In this document: positions 6,622 through 16,300 of the stretch, one piece after another
How positions within the stretch are numbered: the stretch's first letter is position 1
How the letters are laid out: every line of letters begins with the position of its first letter
Assembly (NCBI GenBank): GCA_964515335.1
Contig: CAZETS010000012.1
Coordinates: 20,096-84,095 of the forward strand
From: TMED88 sp964515335
GTDB taxonomy: Bacteria; Myxococcota_A; UBA9160; UBA4427
Direction of reading: 5' to 3'
DNA: 64,000 bases
Made by a program: the position numbers and the translations under genes
The notes under the pieces: generated by a model
Databases searched by the model: none
Seen by the model: the letters and a program-made list of their open reading frames with translations, nothing else
Told to the model about the DNA's origin: nothing

Positions 6622-8565
6622 TCAGCGGCGCTTGAGGACCCGGCCGATCAGTCCTCGCCCCTTGTCGCGACGCATGTTCAGCAGACGCAGCTCGCGCAGC
6701 GCCTCGACGCAGTCCGGTCGCAGCTGCACGGCCCGCGTGAAGGCCTTCTCGGCCGGCTCCGTTTTGCCGAGCACCTTGTAGAGGCGCCCGAGGAAGAGAT
6801 AGGGCAGCTCGTGGTCGCGGGCGAGCCGCATCCCTTCCCGGACGTGTTCGATCGCCTCCTGGATCATCACGTCGTTGTCGGGATGACGCAGATGCAGACA
6901 CCAGCCGTAGTAGGCGTGGTAGAGCCCCTCCTCGGGCATCTGCTCGAGGGCCCTGCCGAAGAAGGCCAGCGCGCCCTCGTAGTCGCGCTGGCTCAGTGCC
7001 GACTCGCCGCGCTGGAAGGCCGTCTCGGCCGAGAGGATCCGGCGCGAGCGCAGCTGCTCGCGCTGCGACTCGATGTCGCGCTTCAGCTCGTCCGCGTAGG
7101 CGGCGCGCGCGCCGGCGTCGCGCAGCGCGTCGTACGCACGGGTGAAGAGCCGGTAGATCTCGTCGGCCACCTGACGGACGGCGCCGCTCGACGAGCGGTA
7201 GCGATCGGGGTGCACGCGCTCGATCTGCTGCTCGTACGCGGTCCGCACCGACGCGTCGTCGGCAATGGTCGGCAGGCCGAGCACCTCGTAGTGATTCTTG
7301 TCGCGCAGCGTCTGCCCGAGCGCCGTCAGCTCGCCGCGCAGCAGCGCGTCGTCGCGGACGGCCTCGGACTCGCTGTGGTCGCGAGCCACGCGCTCGGGCC
7401 GCGGCCCGGCCGGCGCCACCTCCGACGACAGCTCGAGCAGCTCGGTGATCGCGAGGGCGTAGAGGGTGCGGCGGACCCGCTCGGGCGCGTCGAGGTAGTC
7501 GGCCAGCGGGCGGACCGGATCGAGGTCGGCGATCAGCGCAGCCTCCTCGTCGCTCGGCTCGAAGCTCTGGAAGCGATTGAACGGGTTCTCGGCCGGCGTG
7601 AGGTACACCGATCCGTGCGCCGCGATGAATTCGTCGACGCGGCGGATCGTCACGTGGCGCCGGGCCGCCGCCCAGATGAGGCTCGCCGGCGAGTCGCAGA
7701 GTGCGAGCGCCGCCGCCCGCTGCAGCTTCTTGCCGGCTTCGAAGCGGTAGCGACCCCGCCGCCACTCGAAGATCTCGAGCAGCTTGGCCTCGCCCTGCTC
7801 GCGCAGCGCCGCGGCGACGGTCTCCTCGTCGAGAACCTGCATGGCGACGAGGATCTCGCCCTGCAGTCCCTCACCGCGCTTCACCCGGCGGAGCGACTCG
7901 TCGAGCACGTCCTGTGTGAGCTTGCCGCGACGCGCCAGCATGTTGCCGAGGCACTCGGTCACCAGGTTCGAGCGCACGGCCACCGGGTAGCCGTCGCGAA
8001 GCTCGATGGCCTTCTTCTTCTTGCCGTTCTCGGCGAACAGCACGCCGCGCGCCCGAGCGCCATGCAGCGCGTGCAGGAGCGCCCCGAAGTGCACCTCGCG
8101 CAGCGAGCCGCGGCCCGGCGGCGCCGTGCGCCGTTCGGCGTCGGCGTCGGCGTCGGAAGCGGTATTGGCAGCGGCAGCGGCGTCGCCTTCCACGGGCTTG
8201 ACCAGCCGACCCACCTGCTCGACGAGGTCGCCGAGCGGGATCGGCTTCGCGCGTAGCACCAGGTCGCCCATCGCTTCGGCGCGTCGCCGGGCGTCGGGGC
8301 CGACCCGGCCCGAGCAGAGCAGCAGCGCCGGCAGCGAGCGCCCGGGCCCGTCGCCCGCGCGCAGCCGCTCGACCACCGTGTAGCCGTCGCAGCGCGGCAG
8401 TACGGCGTCGAGCACCAGCCCGTCGACACCTTCCTCGCCGGCGGCCGACAGCGCGAGGTCGCCGTCGTGCACCGGCACGACCCGGTAGCCGGCGTCCTGC
8501 AGCGCCTGTCGGTGGATCGCGCCGAGGCCGGCGTCGGATTGGGCGTAGACGATGGTGGGGCGCAT
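6622..8565 (-). CDS. Response-regulator receiver/DUF4388-like/J-domain/TPR protein
   Basis: This 647-residue protein has four modules. Residues 1-125 are a receiver domain with the phospho-acceptor at D53 (VLDAVLPRCDGY) and the conserved lysine at K107 (RAKPI). Residues about 155-400 resemble the DUF4388/PATAN-type region (FGALLHALHGAR, GVLFAENGKKKKAIEL, EKLL-like EIFEWRRGRYRF). Residues about 428-492 are a J domain with HPD at 452-454, able in principle to stimulate a DnaK ATPase. The C-terminus has TPR units (GESALSQRDYEGALAFFGRAL and following). Such fusions are seen in delta-proteobacterial signalling proteins; the output partner is unknown. The ATG at 8565 is chosen because the receiver domain begins at once. 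Its leader carries overlapping inverted repeats (8649-8683). Confidence 0.85.
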   Translation of the reverse strand: MRPTIVYAQSDAGLGAIHRQALQDAGYRVVPVHDGDLALSAAGEEGVDGLVLDAVLPRCDGYTVVERLRAGDGPGRSLPALLLCSGRVGPDARRRAEAMGDLVLRAKPIPLGDLVEQVGRLVKPVEGDAAAAANTASDADADAERRTAPPGRGSLREVHFGALLHALHGARARGVLFAENGKKKKAIELRDGYPVAVRSNLVTECLGNMLARRGKLTQDVLDESLRRVKRGEGLQGEILVAMQVLDEETVAAALREQGEAKLLEIFEWRRGRYRFEAGKKLQRAAALALCDSPASLIWAAARRHVTIRRVDEFIAAHGSVYLTPAENPFNRFQSFEPSDEEAALIADLDPVRPLADYLDAPERVRRTLYALAITELLELSSEVAPAGPRPERVARDHSESEAVRDDALLRGELTALGQTLRDKNHYEVLGLPTIADDASVRTAYEQQIERVHPDRYRSSSGAVRQVADEIYRLFTRAYDALRDAGARAAYADELKRDIESQREQLRSRRILSAETAFQRGESALSQRDYEGALAFFGRALEQMPEEGLYHAYYGWCLHLRHPDNDVMIQEAIEHVREGMRLARDHELPYLFLGRLYKVLGKTEPAEKAFTRAVQLRPDCVEALRELRLLNMRRDKGRGLIGRVLKRR

Positions 8566-8648
8566 CGGTCCGTACTCCTGCTGCCGCCGCCCCCGCTCCG
8601 GCATCCGGGACGAACCGCCGAGAGCGGATCGCCCGCCCCAACTGTGTT

Positions 8649-8683
8649 GATCGACCCACACTCGGGTCGATCTTTAGTGTGGG
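8649..8683. promoter_or_regulatory. Two overlapping, mutually exclusive inverted repeats upstream of the receiver-J-domain gene
   Basis: GATCGACCC (8649-8657) and GGGTCGATC (8664-8672) form a perfect 9-bp hairpin with a 6-base loop. CCCACACT (8655-8662) and AGTGTGGG (8676-8683) form a perfect 8-bp hairpin that shares bases with the first. Both lie 84-118 bases upstream of the start at 8565 on the minus strand. This layout fits a dyad operator or an RNA switch with two alternative stems. On the plus strand the first hairpin is followed by TTT, but no plus-strand gene ends here. Confidence 0.45.
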
Positions 8684-8773
8684 GCTCACGCAGGGGGCGG
8701 GGCGACGGCCCGCGGACGGCGCCGAGCCGGAGAGGGGGCGCTACAGCGCGACGGATACGCCCCGAGGGGCACG

Positions 8774-8791
8774 GGCCTGCACGCGCAGGCC
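8774..8791 (-). terminator. Hairpin downstream of mtnA, possible terminator
   Basis: GGCCTGC (8774-8780) and GCAGGCC (8785-8791) make a 7-bp stem with a 4-base loop, beginning 25 bases past the mtnA stop. There is no U-run on the minus strand, so intrinsic termination would be weak. Apart from this and the repeats at 8649-8683, the 8566-8815 gap holds nothing I can name. Confidence 0.35.
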
Positions 8792-8815
8792 AGCACCAAT
8801 CTCGTGGGCACCCCT

Positions 8816-9874
8816 CTAGGCGAAGAGCGCCCGGATGCCTTCCGGATAGGGGGCCCGGACGACGCCCCTCTCCGTCACGATGCCGCTCACCAGGCGGGCC
8901 GGGGTCACGTCGAAGGCCGACTGCTCGACGTCGACACCGTCGGGCAGCACGACGCGATCGCCGATGCGCGCCACCTCGTCGCGGGCACGCACCTCGATCG
9001 GGATCTCGGCGCCGCTCGCGATCTCTCGATCGATCGTCGAGAGCGGCGCCGCCACGTAGAAGGGGATGTCGTGGGCGCGGGCGAGGACCGCCACGCCGTA
9101 GGTACCGATCTTGTTCGCCACGTCGCCGTTGGACGCGATGCGATCCGCGCCGACGACCACCATGTCGACCTCACCACGCTGCATCATCCAGCCCGCCATG
9201 TTGTCGGTACAGACGCGAACCGGGATGTCGTCCCGCTGCAGCTCCCAGGCCGTGAGCCGTGCGCCCTGCAGCAGTGGCCGCGTCTCGTCGGCCAGCACGC
9301 TCACGCCAAGACCCGCTTCGGCGGCCGCGCGCACCACGCCGAGCGCCGTCCCGTAGCCTCCGGTGGCGAGCGCGCCGGCATTGCAATGGGTGAGGATGCG
9401 CGCGCCCTTCGTCACGACCTCGACGCCGGCCCGACCGATCGCCCGGCACGTCTCGATGTCGTCGGCCAGGATCCGCTCGGCCTCTTCGACGAGCGCCGCG
9501 CGGATGCCGTCGACCCCGGCGCCCGGCGCCGAGGCGAGATCGTCGACCAGCGACTGCATCCGATCGAGGGCCCAGAAGAGGTTGACCGCGGTCGGCCGCG
9601 TGCCGCGCAGGCGCGGAATCACCTGCTCGTGCAGGTCGTCGCGCAGGGACGCCGCGTCGCTCGCCTTGGATCGCACCGCACCCAGCGCCACACCCAGCGC
9701 GGCCGCGACGCCGATCGCGGGCGCACCGCGCACCGCCAGCCGCTCGATCGCGTCGGCGACACCCTCGACCTCTGCGAGCCGCAGGTAGCGCTCCTCGGTC
9801 GGGAGGAGCGTCTGGTCGAGGAGCTCCACGGCTCCATCGTTCCAGCGCAGCGTGAACCAGCTCGAATCATTCAC
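8816..9874 (-). CDS. mtnA: Methylthioribose-1-phosphate isomerase
   Basis: This 352-residue enzyme converts 5-methylthioribose-1-phosphate to methylthioribulose-1-phosphate in the methionine salvage pathway, and belongs to the eIF2B-like fold. Visible hallmarks are AVRGAPAIGVAAALG, the catalytic cysteine in LTHCNAGALATGG, ADETRPLLQGARLTAWEL, and the catalytic aspartate in VVVGADRIASNGDVANKIGT. The GTG at 9874 is chosen because it begins the conserved N-terminus and overlaps the stop of the AsmA-like gene by 8 bases (9867-9874), suggesting co-translation. Other salvage genes are not in the window. Confidence 0.95.
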   Translation of the reverse strand: MNDSSWFTLRWNDGAVELLDQTLLPTEERYLRLAEVEGVADAIERLAVRGAPAIGVAAALGVALGAVRSKASDAASLRDDLHEQVIPRLRGTRPTAVNLFWALDRMQSLVDDLASAPGAGVDGIRAALVEEAERILADDIETCRAIGRAGVEVVTKGARILTHCNAGALATGGYGTALGVVRAAAEAGLGVSVLADETRPLLQGARLTAWELQRDDIPVRVCTDNMAGWMMQRGEVDMVVVGADRIASNGDVANKIGTYGVAVLARAHDIPFYVAAPLSTIDREIASGAEIPIEVRARDEVARIGDRVVLPDGVDVEQSAFDVTPARLVSGIVTERGVVRAPYPEGIRALFA

Positions 9875-12083
9875 CCGCTCGGGATCCCCCGTCGTTGACC
9901 GGCGCCCCGGGCGCCGTGCCCGAGTCGTCGCGGCGACCGCCGCCGAACAGCACCCCCAGGCCCTCGTCCAGTAGATGACCCGCGCCGGGAACCACCTTGT
10001 CGGCCCCTTCGAGCACGCCCTTGACCGCGATGTTGCTCGACACGAGCTGCGAGGCGAGCGAAGCGACTGCCTTCTTGGACACATCGATCTCGGGCGAATC
10101 CAGGGTGCCGCCGATGTGGGCGACCGGCACGGTGATCTCACCGTCGCTCGCCTTCGCGCCGAGCGCGAGCGCCACCTCGGCGGCCAGCTGCACCGCGCCT
10201 TCCATGTCGAGCGCGAGGTCCGAGAGGCGAACCGTGCCGTGCAGGTCGGCGGCGTGACTGCGGTAGACGATGCGCGCCTGGTCGGTGTGGCCGAGGCCGT
10301 CCTCCAGGCGAAAGGCGACCTGCAGCCGCTCGAACGAGTCGCCCGTGTAGGCCGACAGATCCGGAGCCCGGCCCCCGAGCAAGAGCCCGGTCACGCGGCT
10401 GAGGTGACCGAGCTTGTCGAGGCCTTCGAAGATCGAGCCGAGCAGCGAGAAGCCCACGATCCGCCCGCCCTCGCTGCCGTCACCGACCGCCTCGCCCATG
10501 TCGAGGTGCAAGTCCCCGACGAGCGACGCGCCAGGGTCCGGGACGCCCGCGCGGCCGGTCAACCGGCCGCGCAGCGTCAGCGGACCGTAGACCGTGTCGG
10601 CGAGCGACGGATCGAGGCCGGTCAACAACGCGTCGGCGCGCAGCGCTTTGGGCGTATCGAGGCGCAGCGTGAAGGGCAGCGCGCCCTCGAGATCACGCAC
10701 CGCGCCGCTGATCTCGATGCGTTGACCGCCGCTCGCCACGGCCACGTCCGCCAGATCGACGCCTTCGCCGCGCCCGACGATGCGACCCGAGACGTCGACG
10801 GATCCGCCGCTCTCGAGCTCGACGATCAGCCCCTCGAGTCGCACCTCGCCGCCGATCGAGAGCGGATCGGTCGAGACCTCGAGGCCATGGATCGCGACTG
10901 CGCCCTCGACCTTCGCGTCCGCCGCCGCGGGCAGCAGAGCCAGCACGGAGGCGGCCGCGAAGGGGGCCGCGTCGAGCGACAGCCGCAGCGTGTCACCCGA
11001 CTCGACCTGCCCGGTCGCCTGCATTTCCGCGAGTTCGACCCGTTCGAGGGAGACCCGCATCGCACCGCCCGCGGCCGGCTCGAGCCGGCCGGCGAGCGTC
11101 GCGGGCGTCTTGGCGGGCTTGGCGAAAGCGTCTCCCGAGGAGATCTTCGCGGGCGTCGCGTCGAGCGTGAAGCTCCCGGCCAGACGCGACCACTCGCCGC
11201 CTAGCTCGGCTCGAAGCGAGACGCGCCCCTCGACGGTGGTCCCGCTCAGGGCCAGGCCACTCGCAAGCAGCGTCAGGTCGGCCTCGACGGCCTCCGGTGC
11301 GGCCGCCGCGCCCCGTACCTCGAGCCGCCCGCCGAGCGCGGCGTCGAGTGCGGCGCCCTCGCCCAGGTAGGGCGCGAAGCCGTCGAGCGAGACCTTCGTG
11401 AGTTCGAGAGAAACGTCCAACACGCCGGCGAGCGTCGTCGTGCCCTTCACGACGAGACGGCCGCCGGTCGCCAGGTCGCCGGTTCCGGCGATCTCGAGCG
11501 GCTCGTCGATGCCGCTGCCGTGGGCCGAGAGGTTCAGGGACTCGAAGCCGAGCTTCACCGGCGGATCCAGCGTCGCGTCGAGGAGCAGCAGCCGCGCATC
11601 GCTCACGTGCACCTCGCGGATGCCGAGTGCCATCAGCGACGCGCCTCCCGCCGGCTCGCTCGCAGCCTCTTCGTCTTTTCCGTCGCCCGCCCCGCCGGTC
11701 GGCAGCGGCAGGTCGAGTCCCGACGCGGTTCGCTTCAGCTCGACGTCGAGGCCTTCGATCGTCAACGAGTCGATCACGATCGCGAGGCGGAGGAGCGGCA
11801 GGAGCGCGATGCGCAGGTCGACCCTGCGCGCGTCGAGGAGCGGCGGCGCGGTCGGATCGCCGCCGGGAACATGCGGATCCGAGAGCTCGATGCGGGGCGG
11901 CAAGAGCCCGACGCCCAGCGCGCGATACGACAGGGGTCGCCCGAGCGCCTCGCGCGAAGCCTGCGTGATCCGCGAGCGCATCTCGGGCGTGTCCGCATAG
12001 CGCGGCAACGCGACCGCCAGCGCGATCGCGACGACGATCAGTCCTGCCAGCAGTGCGGCCACGAGCCGCAGCACGATGCGCAT
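9867..12083 (-). CDS. AsmA-family envelope protein
   Basis: This 738-residue protein has one N-terminal membrane anchor (RLVAALLAGLIVVAIALAVAL) and a long beta-rich periplasmic part. The family features are DARRVDLRIALLPLLR near residue 85, with the SLTIEGLDVEL strand pattern that follows, and the C-terminal AsmA-like stretch (LHGTVRLSDLALDMEGAVQL, GGTLDSPEIDVSKKA). AsmA-like proteins are thought to form groove-shaped bridges for phospholipid movement between inner and outer membranes. A Glu/Asp/Gly-rich loop occurs near 125-140. The last 40 residues, downstream of the AsmA core, are hydrophilic. It is followed by mtnA with an 8-base overlap, an unrelated function, so the pairing is probably only transcriptional. 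Confidence 0.8.
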   Translation of the reverse strand: MRIVLRLVAALLAGLIVVAIALAVALPRYADTPEMRSRITQASREALGRPLSYRALGVGLLPPRIELSDPHVPGGDPTAPPLLDARRVDLRIALLPLLRLAIVIDSLTIEGLDVELKRTASGLDLPLPTGGAGDGKDEEAASEPAGGASLMALGIREVHVSDARLLLLDATLDPPVKLGFESLNLSAHGSGIDEPLEIAGTGDLATGGRLVVKGTTTLAGVLDVSLELTKVSLDGFAPYLGEGAALDAALGGRLEVRGAAAAPEAVEADLTLLASGLALSGTTVEGRVSLRAELGGEWSRLAGSFTLDATPAKISSGDAFAKPAKTPATLAGRLEPAAGGAMRVSLERVELAEMQATGQVESGDTLRLSLDAAPFAAASVLALLPAAADAKVEGAVAIHGLEVSTDPLSIGGEVRLEGLIVELESGGSVDVSGRIVGRGEGVDLADVAVASGGQRIEISGAVRDLEGALPFTLRLDTPKALRADALLTGLDPSLADTVYGPLTLRGRLTGRAGVPDPGASLVGDLHLDMGEAVGDGSEGGRIVGFSLLGSIFEGLDKLGHLSRVTGLLLGGRAPDLSAYTGDSFERLQVAFRLEDGLGHTDQARIVYRSHAADLHGTVRLSDLALDMEGAVQLAAEVALALGAKASDGEITVPVAHIGGTLDSPEIDVSKKAVASLASQLVSSNIAVKGVLEGADKVVPGAGHLLDEGLGVLFGGGRRDDSGTAPGAPVNDGGSRAGE

Positions 12084-12232
12084 GTGACTCGGGATCTCCC
12101 TCCACCGTCGAGCGACGCCAGCACCCGGGCGTCGGCAATGTACCCCACGGCGACGATCGGCCCGGAGCGGACCGCCGGGGGGTCCGCGACCGGCGTGTTG
12201 TTGGGCCGCATCGATCCGCCTACCGTCGCGGA

Positions 12233-13375
12233 ATGCCTTCCCCTGCGCGCGGCCGCGCGCTCGCCTACCGGCCGGGCCTCGCCGCCACGACTGTGCTCGC
12301 GGCGAGCGCGCTCGTCCTCCCGGCCTGTGGCGCCGGCGACGACGCCGCCGCGCGGCGGGGCGGTCGGCCGCCGGCCGCAGTCCAGGTGATCTCGGCCGAG
12401 GCGCGAGAACTCGAGCGCACCATTTCGTCCGTCGGCTCGCTCGAGAGCCCGAGCACCACCACGGTCGCGTCGGAGGTGCGTGGTCGGCTGACGCTGCTCG
12501 ACGTGCCCGAGGGCCGCCGGGTCGAGGCCGGCCACGTGCTCGCGCGCGTCGACGACTCGGAGGCGCGCGCGGCGCTGCGCGTCGCGCGGGCGCGGCTCAC
12601 CAACGCCGCCGACCGGCTGCGCCGGCTCGAGAACCTGCGCGCGAAGAGCGTCAGCTCCGAGCAGGCCTACGACGACGCTCACTCCGAGCACGACGCGGCG
12701 ACCGGCGCCTTCGAGGAGGCCAGGACGCGGCTCGAGAAGACGACGATCCGCGCGCCGTTCGCCGGGGTGCTCGGCCTGCGGCAGGTCGACCCCGGTCAGT
12801 TCGTCGACGCCGGCGCGCCGATCGTCGAACTCACCCAGGTGGATCCCCTCGACCTGCGGTTCGGCATCCCCCAGCGCTACGCGGCCGAGCTGGCGATCGG
12901 CCAGGCGGTGAAGGGCAGCGTCGGCCGTTGCGGGCCGCGCTTCTCGGGCGAGGTCGACGTGATCGACCCGCGCGTCGACTCGGCGACCCGCAGCATCCAG
13001 CTCCAGGCGCGCGTGCCGAACACCGACGGCCGGCTCTACCCCGGCATGGCGGTCAGCCTGCGGCTCACCGTCGGTGAGATCGCCGGCGCGATCGTCGTGC
13101 CGCAGGAGGCCGTCGTCCGCCAGGGCACGCGCCATCTGGTGTACGTGCTCGACGAGGAGGATCGCGCCCAGCAGCACGTCGTCGCGCTCGGGCAGTTCTT
13201 CGAGGACGGCGTGCACGTGCGCGAGGGCGTGCCGCCGGGCGCGCGCGTCGTGGCGGCCGGGCAGCAGAAGCTGCGACCGGGCAGCCCGACGGCGCCCAGC
13301 GCCTTCTTGCGCACCGACAACCCGAACCTCGCCCTGGGACGCCGCGCGACCGAGGGCTGCCCCGACGGGCCGTGA
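12233..13375 (+). CDS. RND efflux periplasmic adaptor lipoprotein (membrane fusion protein)
   Basis: This 380-residue adaptor links an inner-membrane RND pump to an outer-membrane channel. It has a lipobox (LVLPAC, Cys near residue 32). A lipoyl/barrel half-motif follows (GSLESPSTTTVASEVRGRLTLLDVPEGRRVEAGHVLARVD), then a helical hairpin (about 110-170) and the return half (TTIRAPFAGVLGLRQVDPGQFVDAG). The C-terminal beta-barrel has IDPRVDSATRSIQLQARV and the GMAVSLRL strand. The start at 12233 is chosen for the signal peptide. The stop overlaps the permease start by 4 bases (GTGA). No outer-membrane channel gene is nearby. Confidence 0.92.
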   Translation: MPSPARGRALAYRPGLAATTVLAASALVLPACGAGDDAAARRGGRPPAAVQVISAEARELERTISSVGSLESPSTTTVASEVRGRLTLLDVPEGRRVEAGHVLARVDDSEARAALRVARARLTNAADRLRRLENLRAKSVSSEQAYDDAHSEHDAATGAFEEARTRLEKTTIRAPFAGVLGLRQVDPGQFVDAGAPIVELTQVDPLDLRFGIPQRYAAELAIGQAVKGSVGRCGPRFSGEVDVIDPRVDSATRSIQLQARVPNTDGRLYPGMAVSLRLTVGEIAGAIVVPQEAVVRQGTRHLVYVLDEEDRAQQHVVALGQFFEDGVHVREGVPPGARVVAAGQQKLRPGSPTAPSAFLRTDNPNLALGRRATEGCPDGP

Positions 13376-16300
13376 CCATCTCCGAGCTATCGATCCGCCG
13401 GCCGGTGCTCGCCACGGTGATGAGTCTGGTGATCGTGGTCGCCGGGTGCGCGGCCTTCTTCGCCCTGCCCGTCCGTGAGCTTCCCGACATCGACAACCCG
13501 CTGGTGTCGGTGTCGACGATCTACCTCGGCGCCAGCCCCGAGACCGTCGAGGCGACGATCACCGAGCCGCTGGAGCGCGTGCTGAACGGCATCGATGGGA
13601 TCCGAAGCATCGAATCCACCAGCGCCTTCGGGATGAGTGCCATCAACGTCGAGTTCGAGGCCGGCCGCGACCTCGACGTGGCGGCCACCGACGTCTCGAA
13701 CGCGGTGCTGCGGGCCGTCGATCGCCTGCCCGAGATCGCGCGCCGGCCGGTCATCCGCAAGGCCGGCGCGAACTCGTCGCCCATCATGTGGATCAACGTC
13801 CAGGGCGACGACTACTCGCCCGAGGACCTGACCGACATCGCCGACCGCATCGTGCGCACGCCGATCCAGCTGCTGCCAGGCGTGGCCCAGGCGGTCATCG
13901 GCGGCGAGCGCCGTTATGCGATGCGCGTCTGGCTCGATCCGGCCCGCATGGCAGCGCACGGCGTCGACGCCCTCGACGTACGCAACGCCATCCGGCAGAG
14001 CAACCTCCAGCTGCCCGCCGGCGAGCTCGAGGCCAGCGGCCGCAAGTTCACCATCAACGCCGATGCGCAGATCGACGACCCCAGCGAGTTCGAGCGCATC
14101 GTGATCCGCGAGGCCGGCGACGTCCCGATCCGCATCGAGGACGTCGGCTGGGTGGAGCTCGGCAGCGAGAACTACCAGGCGATCACGCGGTTCTACGCGC
14201 GCGACACGGTCGGCGTCGGCGTGATCCGCCAGTCGCGATCCAACGAGCTGGCCGTCTCGGAGGCAGTGCGGGCGGCGCTGCCCGGCATCCAGCGCGCCGT
14301 GCCCGAGGGCGTCGAGATCTCGATGTCCGTCGACTTCACCACCTTCGTCCGGGAAGCGCTGCGCGAGGTGAGCATCACCCTGATGATCGCGATCGCGATC
14401 GTGGTGCTGGTGAACCTCGCATTCCTCCACTCGGCCACCACGATGGCGATCACGCTCACGGTGATCCCGGTCTCGATCGTGGGCACCCTGTCCGTGCTGC
14501 TCGCGCTCGGCTTCTCGCTCAACATCCTCACGCTGCTCGGACTGGTGCTCTCGGTGGGGCTGCTCGTCGACGACGCGATCGTCGTGCAGGAGAACATCTA
14601 TCGGCGCCAGCAGCTCGGCGAGACGAGACTGACCGCGGCACGGAACGGATCCCGCGAGGTCGGCTTCCCGGTGATCGCGACGACCGTGGCGGTAGTGTCG
14701 GTGCTGGTTCCGCTGTCGCTGATGACCGGTGACACCGGCCGGCTGTTCCGCGAGTTCGCCATCTGCGTCGCCGTGGCGGTGTCGATCTCGACATTCGTGG
14801 CGCTCACCCTGGTGCCGATGCTGTGCTCGCGATTCCTGACCGTCGGCGCGCCGACCGGCGCCATCTCGCGCGGCATCGAGGGCGGCCTGACTGCGGCGGC
14901 GGCCGCGTACCGCGGCGCGCTCGGTTTCTGCCTCGACCATCGCGCGGCGATCGGCGCCGTGCTCGTGATCATCGTAGTGTCGATCGCGGGCCTGCTTCGA
15001 ATCACACCGACCACCTTCCTGCCGATCGAGGACCGGGGCCGCATCGTCACGGTGATTCGCGCTCCGGAGGGCTCCACCTCGGCTTTCACGCGGCGGGCCC
15101 TGCGTCAGATCGAGGAGCGGAAGCTCGCGATTCCCGAGATCGTCGGCTTCTTCGCCGCGATCGGAATGAGCTTCGGCCAGCCGGCGAGCTCGTCGGCCGG
15201 CATCATCTTCACGAGACTCCAGCACTGGAACGAGCGCGACGTCAAGCAGCAGGAGATCGTGGCGCGGCTCTTCGGCGAGCTGATGCAGATCCCCGAGGCG
15301 ATGGTGTTCGCCATCAACCCGCCCTCGCTGGGACGCAGCAGCCGGGCAGACCTCGAGATGGTCATCAAGAGCTCATCGGCCAACCTCGACGAGTTCGCCG
15401 AGGCCAACGGCGCCATCCTGTCGCAGATGCGCGAGATGCCCGGGCTCGTCAACGTCGACAGCGACCTGCGCCTCGAGAACCCGCAGCTCGACATCGTCTT
15501 CGATCGCGAGCGCGCCGCCGACGTCGGCGTGCCGGTGCAGGCCGTCTCGGAGAGCCTGCGCCTGCTCGTCTCCCAGAGCGCCGCCGACGACTTCGTGCTG
15601 CGCAGCAAGCAGTACGACGTCGTGATGGCGCTCGCCTCGCCGTTCCGCAGCGTGCCCGACCACCTCGGCGAGCTGCACGTGCGCGCCCGCGACGGCGCCA
15701 TGGTGCCGCTTTCGAGCCTGATCGACCCGGTTCCGCGCATCGCCCCGAGCCGCCTCAACCACTACGACCTGCAGCGGTCCGCGACGTTCACCGGCAACCT
15801 CGCCCCCGGCGCGACCCTCGGCGAGGTGCTCGAGCAGGCGCAGGAGATCGTGTCCGAGCTCCTGCCGGCGGGCTTCACGACGGACCTGCGTGGCACCTCG
15901 CGCGAGTTCGTCGAGTCGCAGGCGCAGGTCTACCTCACCTTCGGGATGGCGCTGTTGCTGATCTATCTCGTGCTCTCCGCCCAGTTCGAGAGCTTCCTCC
16001 ACCCGCTGACCGTGCTCTTCAGCGTGCCGCTCGCCTCGCTCGGCGCCCTGATCGCCCTCTACGTCACCGGCAACACCCTCAACCTCTACAGTCAGATCGG
16101 CATCATCCTGCTCGTCGGTCTGGTGACCAAGAACTCGATCCTGCTGGTCGACTTCGCCAACCAGGAGCGCGCTCGCGGCGCAGAGCTGCTGCCGGCGCTG
16201 ATCGCGGCCGGGCGGACGCGCTTCCGCCCGATCCTGATGACGAGCACCACCTCGATCCTCGGCGCGATGCCCCTCGCACTGGCCAGCAGCGCCGGAGCCG

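Noticed and set aside
6487..8256. Open frame of 589 codons on the plus strand
   Set aside because: It is antisense to the receiver/J-domain/TPR gene; no domain recognised and the amino acid content is that of a shadow frame.
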